Of a stretch of 8,504 bases of DNA, positions 1-7,455 are shown piece after piece (position 1 is the stretch's first letter; each line of letters begins with the position of its first letter). The notes below the pieces were generated by a model. That model had not been told where the DNA came from and ran no database searches. It saw nothing but the letters and a program-made list of their open reading frames with translations. The DNA comes from Bacteroidia bacterium (GTDB lineage: Bacteria; Bacteroidota; Bacteroidia; Bacteroidales; GCA-2748055): the NCBI GenBank assembly GCA_004525825.1, contig SPBY01000109.1, positions 1 through 8,504 on the forward strand. Direction: 5' to 3'. A program made the translations under genes and the position numbers.

Positions 1-255
1 GATGGGATTCCCGACCTGATTCTGGCCGGAAATAATTATGGTGCAAGACCCTCATTGGGCAGACAGGATGCATCGCATGGCTGGTTAATGCTTGGGAAAC
101 AGGACTTAAGCTACGAAGTCTTGATGCCAGTAAAAAGTGGCTTTCATTTAAACGGAGATATTCGAAAAATCCATTATCTTAGTGTGGATGAAATCGAGTT
201 TATAGTGGGAGTATGTAATGATGGTGATACTCAAGTACTCGAACGTGGGAAGTGA
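1..255 (+). CDS. CRTAC1-like FG-GAP/VCBS repeat protein, C-terminal fragment
   Basis: This is the last 84 codons of a gene that enters from the left edge; frame 1 is open from base 1 to the TGA at 253-255, so the true start is outside the window. The fragment opens with DGIPDLILAGNNYGARPSLG, then a GRQDASHGWLML segment and a closing strand region with NGDIRKIHYL. That series (an Asp-rich repeat end, LAGN-Y-G-RP-GR-DA, then a GDIR-like strand) is the usual C-terminus of the large CRTAC1-type FG-GAP/VCBS repeat proteins of Bacteroidota, which often carry an ASPIC/UnbV domain. Such proteins are thought to fold as calcium-stabilised beta-propellers at or outside the outer membrane; their biochemical role in SusCD loci is not established. 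A related protein starts at the other end of the window (7456). The family call rests on a short region recognised by eye, so the fold is more secure than any function. Confidence 0.72.
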   Translation, partial: DGIPDLILAGNNYGARPSLGRQDASHGWLMLGKQDLSYEVLMPVKSGFHLNGDIRKIHYLSVDEIEFIVGVCNDGDTQVLERGK

Positions 256-447
256 GATAAACAGTAGCCTTTAGGTCTATTTTGAACAGGTCTAAATTGA
301 CGAATATAAAACGAATTCTTTGAAAAAAATTATATACTTGTGATGTTTTGCCCGCAGTTGGCATGACCCAATTGACTAAAACTAATACCATAACTATAAA
401 TATAACACCAAACTTGTATTCATTTCTAACCTTAAACTACTTCTATT
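256..447. other. Intergenic leader upstream of the susC homologue
   Basis: These 192 bases hold no convincing gene and no clear terminator for the upstream CRTAC1-like gene, so read-through into susC is possible. The last 90 bases are strongly A/T-rich and lack a Shine-Dalgarno sequence, as is usual for Bacteroidota leaders. A 7-bp direct repeat, AGGTCTA, occurs at 273-279 and 288-294, 15 bp apart start to start. TATACTTG at 333-340 is one mismatch from the Bacteroidota -7 consensus TAnnTTTG, but no -33 TTTG element lies at the right spacing, so it is only a weak promoter candidate. Confidence 0.4.
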
Positions 448-3400
448 ATGCGTAGAACTAAAATGTGGAAGAGTGGCGTTTTGTCGCTTCTCCTCCTTGG
501 CTTTGCGCTGAGTATGTCATTTGCTCAGCAAAGAACGGTTACGGGTACGGTATCTTCCGCGGATGAAGGAGCGCTTCCCGGAGTGAACATCGTGATCCAG
601 GGAACCACACAAGGCGCAGTCACCGGTGCTGATGGTAATTTCACCATCAACGTACCTGGTGATGATGCCGTCCTGGTTTTCTCGTTCATCGGTTACACTA
701 CCCAGGCAGTGCCCGTGGGTTCTCAGTCCACTGTGAATGTGGTGCTGACACCTGACGTAACTTCACTGGATGAGATCGTCGTAACGGCTTACGCCACCCA
801 GAAGAAGAAAGACCTGACAGGAGCTGTCGGTGTCGTTAATTCTGAAGAACTCACCCAGATGCCCCAGGGCAACATTACCCAGCAGATGCAGGGTCGCGTG
901 GCCGGTGTGACAGTCACACAGGACTCCAGACCAGGACAATCCGCCAAGGTAAGGATCCGGGGATTCTCTTCCTTTAGCAATAACAGCCCGCTTTACGTGG
1001 TAGACGGTGTACCCACATTTGATGTGAGCACCATCAACCCGGAAGATGTGGAGTCGATGTCGGTACTGAAAGACGCCGGTGCAGCTTCCATCTACGGATC
1101 GAGAGCTTCTAACGGGGTAATTGTACTGACCACCAAAAAAGGTCAGTCCTCAGGGATCAAGGTGAACTTCAACATGTACGCCGGCACTCAGAATCCCGGT
1201 AGTGGACCCACAAACATGCTGAACTCAACAGAATTTGCCGAGCTTCAGTGGCTGGTATATGCCAACGATGGAATCGTTGAGAACCATCCCATTTACGGGC
1301 CTTCCAGCGGATCGCCCACCCTGCCTTCCTGGGATGGGAATACCGATTGGTACAACGAAATTTTCTCAAATGCTACGATTCAGAACTACGACCTCTCCAT
1401 GTCGGGAGGAAACCAGAATTCAAAGTTCTATGCCGGCCTCGGTTATTTTGACCAGGATGGTGTGGTACTTGGAAACTGGTACAAAAGGTTCAGCGGACGT
1501 TTCAACTCCGAATTCAACATCAAAGACCGGGTGACCATCGGGGAAAACATTAATATTGTCCACCGTTCGGACCACGGAACTACTAATAACGATAGTGAGG
1601 GTTCGGCTGTTATGGGTGTCTATGCCTCACAACCTGTTATTCCCGTTAAGTGGACTGGTCCTGATTTTCCGGGTTTGGGAGGACACACATTCGTGGCTGG
1701 CGACTGGGGTGGTACAGGTCTTGCCCCCAGGCTGGGTAACACCGGTAACTACGTTGCCGATGCCACCAGGTCTGGAGATAATAAATGGCAGAACCTTCGC
1801 ATCATGGGTAATGCATTCGTGGATGTTAAAATCATTGAAGGACTGAATATCAGATCCTCCTTCGGTGGAGATTACGGTTCCAGTTATAATGCCTACTGGA
1901 CAGGAGTTACCTACGAAAATGCAGAAAACAATGCCACTGCCACTTATGGTAATAGCGCAGATTACGGCGGTTCCTGGAGCTGGACCAATACCCTGACCTT
2001 TGCCCGCCAGATGGGCGACCACAATGTACTGGCTGTGGCAGGCTACGAAGCCGTTAAGACAGGCATTGGACGTAATGTAAATGCTGCAGGTGCAGGATAC
2101 TTCTCAGATGCATTCGCGTACAGGACTGTCAGCACTGCTGCCAATCTCCTTAGCGGAGGCTCTGGCTTCAATACTCCCCGCTCACTGGTTTCACAGTTTG
2201 TACGGGCCGACTACAACTTCCGCGATAAGTATTACCTGAGTGGAACGGTTCGTAGGGATGGTTCCTCAGTATTCGGACCTGAAAACCGTTACGGTGTATT
2301 CCCATCTGCTTCTGCAGGTTGGAGGATCAGCGATGAGTCATTCATGGCCGGCGCAGGTTTTATCTCCGACCTGAAGATCAGGGGTGGTTACGGAACCATG
2401 GGTAACCAGCTTCCCGTTTCCACATCTAACCAGTTCTACCTTTACGGTGGTAACCCCTCCAGGTCCTTCTACGACCTGAATGGTACCGGCAACTCTTCGT
2501 TGCCAGGATTCCGCCCCACACGGGTCGGTAATGCCGATGCCAAATGGGAGACCAACGTTACCACCAACATAGGTTTTGACGCTGTACTCTTTGACCGCAA
2601 ATTCGAACTGATTCTTGACTGGTACACCAAGCAAAGCAAGGACCTGCTCTTTACACCGGAACTCCCCGGTACTGCCGGTGCTGCTTCAGCTCCCGCCGTT
2701 AACGTGGGTGAAATGAAAAACAGCGGATTAGATCTACAGTTGATCTACCGCCAGGTATGGGGCGACTTCAGCCTGGAGGCCAATCTGACCTTTACCACGT
2801 ACAACAACGAGATTGTTGCCATCGCCGAAGGTTATGACTATTTCGACTCGGGCGGATCCAGGATTGGTGCACTCAACCGCAACGCTGTTGGAGGCTCTCT
2901 GGGTCAGTTCTGGGGATATGAGGTAGCCGGACTCTTCCAGAACCAGGGCGAATTGGATGCCATTGTTCAGGATGGAGAGGAGCTTGGATTCTTCCGCTAT
3001 ACAGATGCTGACGGATCGGGTACCATTGATCCCGATGACAGGATGTTCATTGGAAATCCCAACCCGGACTTCACCTATGGTATTAACCTGGTTCTTGGAT
3101 ACAAAGGCTTTGATGTCACTGCCTTCTTCTACGGATCACGGGGCAATGAAATTATCAACCACAATAACTGGTGGATCGACTTCTGGCCCTCATTCCAGAA
3201 TCAGAAGAGTACCGACCTCCTATACGAAAGCTGGACGCCATCTAGGACAGACGCAAGAGTACCCAAGGCTTCCAACAAATCCAACTTCTCTACCAACACG
3301 GTTAACACCAGCTACTATGTGGAAGATGGTTCTTTCTTCAGGCTGAAAAACCTGCAGCTAGGATATACCTTTGACAGAGCCGTTCTTGGAAATGTGTTCG

Positions 3401-3564
3401 CCAATGCCAGGATTTACCTGCAGGGCGTGAACCTGTTTACCATCACTCAGTATACCGGAATGGATCCTGAAATGCAAAGTGGCAGCGACACCTATTTTGG
3501 GGTGGATAGAGGGAACCTTCCTGCCAACAAGCAGTTCCTGGTAGGTGTGAGTCTTGGATTTTAA
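448..3564 (+). CDS. SusC/RagA-family TonB-linked outer-membrane transporter
   Basis: This 1038-residue protein is a full-length SusC-type barrel, which imports a ligand captured by its SusD partner using TonB/ExbBD energy. Residues 1-26 form a signal peptide (Arg/Lys-rich start, LLLLGFAL core, cleavage after SFA before QQ). Residues about 29-101 are a carboxypeptidase-D regulatory-like beta-sandwich (VTGTVSSADEGALPGVNIVI; later DGNFTINV and FSFIGY). A TonB-box region (DEIVVTAY, 108-115) follows, then the plug with QMQGRVAGV, VRIRGFSS, PLYVVDGVP and the SusC hallmark LKDAGAASIYGSRASNG (207-223). The rest is the beta-barrel, with a DADGSGTIDPDDR loop near 853-865 and a terminal phenylalanine. 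No STN domain is seen, so there is no sign of anti-sigma signalling. ATG 448 gives the complete signal peptide; it has an A/T-rich leader and no Shine-Dalgarno. The next gene starts 28 nt downstream with no terminator between them, so the two are probably co-transcribed. The substrate cannot be read from the sequence. Confidence 0.96.
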   Translation: MRRTKMWKSGVLSLLLLGFALSMSFAQQRTVTGTVSSADEGALPGVNIVIQGTTQGAVTGADGNFTINVPGDDAVLVFSFIGYTTQAVPVGSQSTVNVVLTPDVTSLDEIVVTAYATQKKKDLTGAVGVVNSEELTQMPQGNITQQMQGRVAGVTVTQDSRPGQSAKVRIRGFSSFSNNSPLYVVDGVPTFDVSTINPEDVESMSVLKDAGAASIYGSRASNGVIVLTTKKGQSSGIKVNFNMYAGTQNPGSGPTNMLNSTEFAELQWLVYANDGIVENHPIYGPSSGSPTLPSWDGNTDWYNEIFSNATIQNYDLSMSGGNQNSKFYAGLGYFDQDGVVLGNWYKRFSGRFNSEFNIKDRVTIGENINIVHRSDHGTTNNDSEGSAVMGVYASQPVIPVKWTGPDFPGLGGHTFVAGDWGGTGLAPRLGNTGNYVADATRSGDNKWQNLRIMGNAFVDVKIIEGLNIRSSFGGDYGSSYNAYWTGVTYENAENNATATYGNSADYGGSWSWTNTLTFARQMGDHNVLAVAGYEAVKTGIGRNVNAAGAGYFSDAFAYRTVSTAANLLSGGSGFNTPRSLVSQFVRADYNFRDKYYLSGTVRRDGSSVFGPENRYGVFPSASAGWRISDESFMAGAGFISDLKIRGGYGTMGNQLPVSTSNQFYLYGGNPSRSFYDLNGTGNSSLPGFRPTRVGNADAKWETNVTTNIGFDAVLFDRKFELILDWYTKQSKDLLFTPELPGTAGAASAPAVNVGEMKNSGLDLQLIYRQVWGDFSLEANLTFTTYNNEIVAIAEGYDYFDSGGSRIGALNRNAVGGSLGQFWGYEVAGLFQNQGELDAIVQDGEELGFFRYTDADGSGTIDPDDRMFIGNPNPDFTYGINLVLGYKGFDVTAFFYGSRGNEIINHNNWWIDFWPSFQNQKSTDLLYESWTPSRTDARVPKASNKSNFSTNTVNTSYYVEDGSFFRLKNLQLGYTFDRAVLGNVFANARIYLQGVNLFTITQYTGMDPEMQSGSDTYFGVDRGNLPANKQFLVGVSLGF

Positions 3565-3592
3565 TGTATAAGCGAAAAAATTCAAAAGAGAT

Positions 3593-5359
3593 ATGAAAAA
3601 CTTAAGATTTTTATCAGTAATAGCGATCATTACAGGACTTCTGCTAATGCATTCCTGTAGTGAAGAATTCCTGGAGATCACGCCAAACGGTTCGCTGGAT
3701 GCTCAGGTTCTGGCGACCTTTGAAGGAGTAGATGCCCTTCTCATCGGTGCCTATTCCATGATCGACGGGTTAGCCGAAGGTGTCGGAGGTTGGGAATCAG
3801 CCTCTTCCGGATGGGTATTTGGAAGTATCCGTGGCATGGAAGCCAATAAGGGTACTGACTCGGGCGACCAGCCGGACATCAACCCTATACAAACCTATAC
3901 GGAAACTGCCACCAATCCTTATCTGAATCTCAAGTGGCAGGCCTGTTATGAAGGTGTTTCCCGCGCTAATTCCACCATTTTAACTGCTGCAGTTGCCCTG
4001 GAAAATGGTACCATCACCCAGGCGGAACATGATGGAATGGTGATGCAGGCAAGGGCCCTTCGTGGGGTATATCACTTCTGGGCCTGGAAACTATGGGCTG
4101 ACAGAAGTACCGGTATGTATATCCCATACGTGGATGAGACCACCGATACCAAATTGGTGACCAACGATGTGGACGTGAGGTCCATGATTATTGCCGACCT
4201 TGAAGCAGGAACTAATCTTCCTAACGATATGAAGCAGATTGGCCGTTTCAATAAGACCGTATGTCAGGTATTTCTTGCCAAGGCTCAAATGCAAATGTAT
4301 GGAGACTATGCTACGGCAGATGGTTTGCTCGCTCAGGTGATTGCCTCCGGAACACAACCTGCTGGCGGAACCATCGGCCTGATGGCCAATTACGGAGATA
4401 TCTTTGATGCTGCCCAGAGGAACGCCGAAGAGTCTGTCTATACTGTACAATACTCGGTGAATGACAACTCTGGTGCATGGAACGCCGGATGGGGTGAGGT
4501 TCTTAACTTCCCCTATAAGTCTGGTACTTCCCCAGGTGGTTGTTGTGGATTCTTCAATCCTACCCAGGATTATGTGAATTCCTTCAATACTGTTGGCGGT
4601 CTGCCAATGATTGACTTAGCTGCACAGACTTACAGCTATAACACTGTGTTCATCACCAATGACATGGGTTATACCCCTGCTGATCCTTATGTTGAGTTTG
4701 CAGGTGAAGTTGATCCACGTTTGGACTGGGCCGTAGGACGCCGTGGTATTCCTTACTGGGACTGGGGCCCACATACAGGCCAGGACTGGATTCGTGACCA
4801 GACTTACTCCGGACCTTACAGCCCGAAGAAGCAGGTGTACAAGGCCTCACAGGAAGGTTCCCTTACTGAAGTAGGTAACTGGACCTCAGGGTATACCGCT
4901 AATGGATACCGCATGATTCGCTACGCAGACGTTCTTCTGCTGAAAGCCGAATGCGAGGCGATGAGCAATTCTGGTGACCTTGGATTTGGTGAAGTGAACC
5001 TGGTGCGTGCACGTGCTGCCAATCCCGCAGGTTTTGTGAAGGAAGCTGATAACGTTACTAACGCAGCCAACTATGTGATTGCGCAATATCCAACACCCTT
5101 TGCCAACCAGGCTGCTGCCATGCATGCCATCAAGTTTGAAAGAAAGCTTGAGCTGGGACAGGAAGGTCACAGGTATTATGATCTTCAGCGCTGGGGCGAA
5201 GTGGTTTCCGAGCTTACCAGGATCATGGCCTATGAATTAACCATGTCTTGGTCAAATCTCTGTTATGCAGGACAGAATATCGGATCCGAGGATGTAAACT
5301 TCCCGGTACCGCAGCGTCAGCTTGATGTTAGCAACAACATCCTGATTCAGAACAGGTAA
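3593..5359 (+). CDS. SusD/RagB-family surface lipoprotein (copy 1)
   Basis: This 588-residue protein is the probable ligand-binding lid of the SusC barrel encoded just upstream. The N-terminus is a lipoprotein signal peptide ending at Cys22 (MHSC), followed by Ser-Glu-Glu, an acidic lipoprotein export signal that in Bacteroidota directs lipoproteins to the cell surface. The N-terminal SusD-like part holds helices of the TPR-like scaffold (QARALRGVYHFWAWKLWAD; KTVCQVFLAKAQMQMYGDY). The C-terminal RagB/SusD domain shows YRMIRYADVLLLKAECEA, FERKLELGQEGHRYYDLQRW and the closing FPVPQRQLDVSNN...QNR. A vicinal Cys317-Cys318 pair sits in GGCCGFF, and a Trp/Tyr-rich segment (GIPYWDWG, Y388-W391) follows; both recur in the second copy. 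It is somewhat longer than many SusD proteins. ATG 3593 is preceded by the purine-rich AAAAGAGAT and gives a standard 22-residue signal peptide. An intrinsic terminator lies 25 nt after the stop. The ligand is unknown. Confidence 0.95.
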   Translation: MKNLRFLSVIAIITGLLLMHSCSEEFLEITPNGSLDAQVLATFEGVDALLIGAYSMIDGLAEGVGGWESASSGWVFGSIRGMEANKGTDSGDQPDINPIQTYTETATNPYLNLKWQACYEGVSRANSTILTAAVALENGTITQAEHDGMVMQARALRGVYHFWAWKLWADRSTGMYIPYVDETTDTKLVTNDVDVRSMIIADLEAGTNLPNDMKQIGRFNKTVCQVFLAKAQMQMYGDYATADGLLAQVIASGTQPAGGTIGLMANYGDIFDAAQRNAEESVYTVQYSVNDNSGAWNAGWGEVLNFPYKSGTSPGGCCGFFNPTQDYVNSFNTVGGLPMIDLAAQTYSYNTVFITNDMGYTPADPYVEFAGEVDPRLDWAVGRRGIPYWDWGPHTGQDWIRDQTYSGPYSPKKQVYKASQEGSLTEVGNWTSGYTANGYRMIRYADVLLLKAECEAMSNSGDLGFGEVNLVRARAANPAGFVKEADNVTNAANYVIAQYPTPFANQAAAMHAIKFERKLELGQEGHRYYDLQRWGEVVSELTRIMAYELTMSWSNLCYAGQNIGSEDVNFPVPQRQLDVSNNILIQNR

Positions 5360-5383
5360 ATAACACTTTACATAGATTAATAG

Positions 5384-5418
5384 AAAAGAGACTGTCTTTC
5401 GGGGCAGTCTCTTTTTTT
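5384..5418 (+). terminator. Intrinsic (Rho-independent) terminator after susD copy 1
   Basis: A perfect 11-bp stem is formed by AAAAGAGACTG (5384-5394) and CAGTCTCTTTT (5405-5415), with a loop of about 10 nt that can close further through C5396-G5403. The right arm runs into a T-tract covering 5412-5418. It lies 25 nt past the stop of the first susD gene. It should end the susC-susD transcript and separate it from the second susD gene. Confidence 0.9.
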
Positions 5419-5438
5419 GTGATCCAATATTTCATAAA

Positions 5439-5470
5439 TTGCAATGCATATACACTTCTCGGGATATTTG
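5439..5470 (+). promoter_or_regulatory. Candidate Bacteroidota-type promoter for susD copy 2
   Basis: TTG at 5439-5441 and GATATTTG at 5463-5470 resemble the Bacteroidota -33 (TTTG) and -7 (TAnnTTTG) elements. The spacing is 21 bp, and the -7 box has one mismatch, G for the first T. It lies just past the terminator, where a new promoter would be needed. Transcription would start near 5477, immediately before the inverted repeat at 5482-5504. The match is by eye and such short A/T-rich motifs arise often by chance. Confidence 0.3.
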
Positions 5471-5481
5471 CTCGTTGCTTA

Positions 5482-5504
5482 AATTTGTCGCTGTACGACA
5501 AATT
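5482..5504. repeat. Perfect 9-bp inverted repeat (hairpin or operator)
   Basis: AATTTGTCG (5482-5490) and CGACAAATT (5496-5504) are exact reverse complements separated by CTGTA. The element lies between the terminator of the first susD gene and the start of the second, 57 nt before the chosen ATG at 5561. It has no T-tract, so it is not a terminator. It could be an operator for a dimeric regulator, a hairpin at the 5' end of the susD2 mRNA, or part of a dispersed repeat. The symmetry is seen directly; the role is inferred. Confidence 0.75.
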
Positions 5505-5560
5505 GTAGGCTTCCTCGCAAACATCCCTTCGAAATGGAAATCTGGCATTCCCAACATACA

Positions 5561-7351
5561 ATGAATAAACTTTGGATCAAAAAAAGTGTCTGGCTCTCAA
5601 TCTGGGTGTGGAGAAATAAATCTACCTTTTTGGCTCTGCTTAGCTTATTATTTGTACGAGGATGTTCTGAGGAATTCCTGGAGATCACCCCCAATGGCGA
5701 ACTGAGCCAGGCCGTACTGGCCAATTATGAAGGGGTGGATGCCCTGCTGATCGGAGCTTACTCCATGCTGGACGGGATTACCGAAGGTATCGGTGATTGG
5801 CATTCAGCCACCTCTGGTTGGATCTTTGGAAGCATCAGGGGACTAGAGTCCAACAAAGGCACTGATTCAGGCGATTCCTCTCCCATCAATCCCATAAATA
5901 ACTATAACGAAACAGCCACCAACCCCGCCTTAGATCAAAAGTGGAGATCTTGTTACGAAGCCATCTCGCGCTGCAACTGCACCCTGGCCACTGCTCATGC
6001 AGCCTATGAGGCGGGGACTATCAAAGAAGAGGAGTACCACTCTTTTACCAGGCAGGCCAGAGCTCTGCGAGGGTTCTACCACTTTGAGGCATGGAGAATG
6101 TGGGCAGACCCAGTTACATTCCTGTTTGTTCCTTACGTGGATGAGCATACCGATCTAAACACAATTACAAACACCGAGGACATCCGGGACCGGATCATAG
6201 AGGATCTCACAGAAGGAACTAAACTTTCCCTGAACATGGGCCAGGTGGGACGCTTCAATCGTAGCGTTTGTCAGGTGTTCCTGGCCAAGGCCTTGATGCA
6301 GATGTACGACGATCACGAATCAGCCCTGGAGTTGTTGTCAGAGGTAGAAGAATTTGGCACCAATCCTGCCGGACAAAAGGCTGGCCTGGAGCCCAGGTAC
6401 GGGGATGTTTTCGACATTGAATTCCGAAACGGGGTGGAATCCATCTACACCGTGCAGTACTCGGTGAATGATGGTTCCGGGGGATGGAACGGCGGAATGG
6501 GAGAAGTGCTCAACTTCCCCTATAAGACGGGTGCATCGCCAGGCGGTTGCTGTGGGTTTTTTCAGCCCACCCAGGATTTTGTGAATTCCTTCCGTACCGA
6601 TCCGGAGGGTCTGCCCTACCTGGATACATACAACGAGGAGAGTGTGAGCAGTGACCAGGGTATTCACCCCGACTCCGCGTTTGAAGAATATACCGGCAGG
6701 CTGGATCCTCGTCTGGACTGGTCGGTGGGCCGCAGGGGCATTCCCTACTGGGACTGGGGGGAACACACCGGGTCGGATTGGCTGCGTGACCAGTCCTATG
6801 CCGGTCCTTACAGTCCCAAGAAACAGGTTTATAAAAAATCACAGGAGGGGATTTATACGGAAGTGGGAAACTGGACCTCGGGGTATACGGCCAATGGTTA
6901 CCGGATGATCCGTTATGCTGATGTGCTCCTGCTAAAAGCAGAATGCGAAGCATGGACAGTACAGGACGACCTGGGCCTGGCAGAAGTGAATGCGGTACGT
7001 TCCAGGGCCGCCAACCAGGATGCTTTTGTGAAAGAGTCCGACGAAGTCACCCCCGCAGCTAACTACGTGATCGGCCTCTACCCTGCTTTCCCCGATTCCA
7101 GGTTTGCCAAGAAAGCCATCAAATTCGAAAGAAAGCTGGAGCTGGGTCAGGAGGGACACCGTTATTACGACCTGCAGCGCTGGAACAATGTAAACACCGA
7201 ACTGAACAGGATCCTCTCCTTTGAAAAAACCATGCCCTGGGGTTCACAGATGTACTGGAGTGATGCTACAGTGGGTCCGGAGGATGTGAACTTCCCCATT
7301 CCCCAGAGACAGATCGATCAATCGAAGGGACGCCTGGTGCAAAACAGGTAG
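5561..7351 (+). CDS. SusD/RagB-family lipoprotein (copy 2, paralogue of the preceding gene)
   Basis: This gene encodes a second SusD-type ligand-binding lipoprotein, about 596 residues from this start. It aligns with copy 1 over nearly its whole length: CSEEFLEITPNG after the lipid cysteine, QARALRGFYHFEAWRMWAD, GGCCGFF, GIPYWDWG, YRMIRYADVLLLKAECEA, LELGQEGHRYYDLQRW, and a final FPIPQRQ...QNR. The cysteine is preceded by VRG, and Arg at -2 is unusual. The start is uncertain. ATG 5534 adds nine residues with no signal-peptide character. ATG 5561, chosen here, begins MNKLWIKK and has an A/T-rich leader, but gives two hydrophobic stretches split by RNK. GTG 5606 would give a compact 20-residue lipoprotein signal, like the 22 residues of copy 1. 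No second susC is adjacent, so it may share the upstream barrel. A terminator lies upstream of it, so it is probably transcribed separately or by read-through. Confidence 0.93.
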   Translation: MNKLWIKKSVWLSIWVWRNKSTFLALLSLLFVRGCSEEFLEITPNGELSQAVLANYEGVDALLIGAYSMLDGITEGIGDWHSATSGWIFGSIRGLESNKGTDSGDSSPINPINNYNETATNPALDQKWRSCYEAISRCNCTLATAHAAYEAGTIKEEEYHSFTRQARALRGFYHFEAWRMWADPVTFLFVPYVDEHTDLNTITNTEDIRDRIIEDLTEGTKLSLNMGQVGRFNRSVCQVFLAKALMQMYDDHESALELLSEVEEFGTNPAGQKAGLEPRYGDVFDIEFRNGVESIYTVQYSVNDGSGGWNGGMGEVLNFPYKTGASPGGCCGFFQPTQDFVNSFRTDPEGLPYLDTYNEESVSSDQGIHPDSAFEEYTGRLDPRLDWSVGRRGIPYWDWGEHTGSDWLRDQSYAGPYSPKKQVYKKSQEGIYTEVGNWTSGYTANGYRMIRYADVLLLKAECEAWTVQDDLGLAEVNAVRSRAANQDAFVKESDEVTPAANYVIGLYPAFPDSRFAKKAIKFERKLELGQEGHRYYDLQRWNNVNTELNRILSFEKTMPWGSQMYWSDATVGPEDVNFPIPQRQIDQSKGRLVQNR

Positions 7352-7455
7352 ATCCAACCACTTTAAGTAACATGACAGGGCCCTTCTCTTTGAACAGGAC
7401 TCTTTTTTTTGTTTCTTTGGACTCCTCAATGTATTAGTTAATTGGAGAATAAGAG
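7352..7455. other. Short intergenic spacer between susD2 and the CRTAC1-like gene
   Basis: This 104-nt spacer contains a run of eight T at 7403-7410, but the bases before it form no stem comparable to the terminator at 5384-5418. GGGCCC near 7378-7383 is only a short self-complementary word. No good -33/-7 promoter pair is seen. The downstream gene may be co-transcribed with susD2. Confidence 0.4.

Noticed and set aside
333..340. TATACTTG as the -7 element of a susC promoter
   Set aside because: It is one mismatch from TAnnTTTG and the nearest upstream TTTG or TTG elements are at the wrong spacing; not enough to call a promoter.
3004..3042. EF-hand-like DADGSGTIDPDDR loop in the SusC protein as a special calcium sensor
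   Set aside because: An Asp/Gly-rich loop followed by IGNPNPDF is a common conserved feature of SusC-family barrels, so it is not a distinctive addition here.
5328..5561. Minus-strand open frame of 77 codons across the terminator and the spacer
   Set aside because: It overlaps the end of susD1 and the terminator hairpin, has no recognisable domain, and is more easily explained as a chance or repeat-derived frame.
6338..6953. Long minus-strand frames opposite the second susD gene (142 and 147 codons)
   Set aside because: They overlap each other and lie wholly antisense to a well-conserved susD gene, with low-complexity Pro/Arg/Ser-rich translations; they are shadows of that gene.
7376..7410. 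Possible intrinsic terminator after susD2, because of the eight-T run at 7403-7410
   Set aside because: The sequence before the T-run forms no stable stem; GGGCCC is only a short palindrome without room for a loop, unlike the clear hairpin at 5384-5418.
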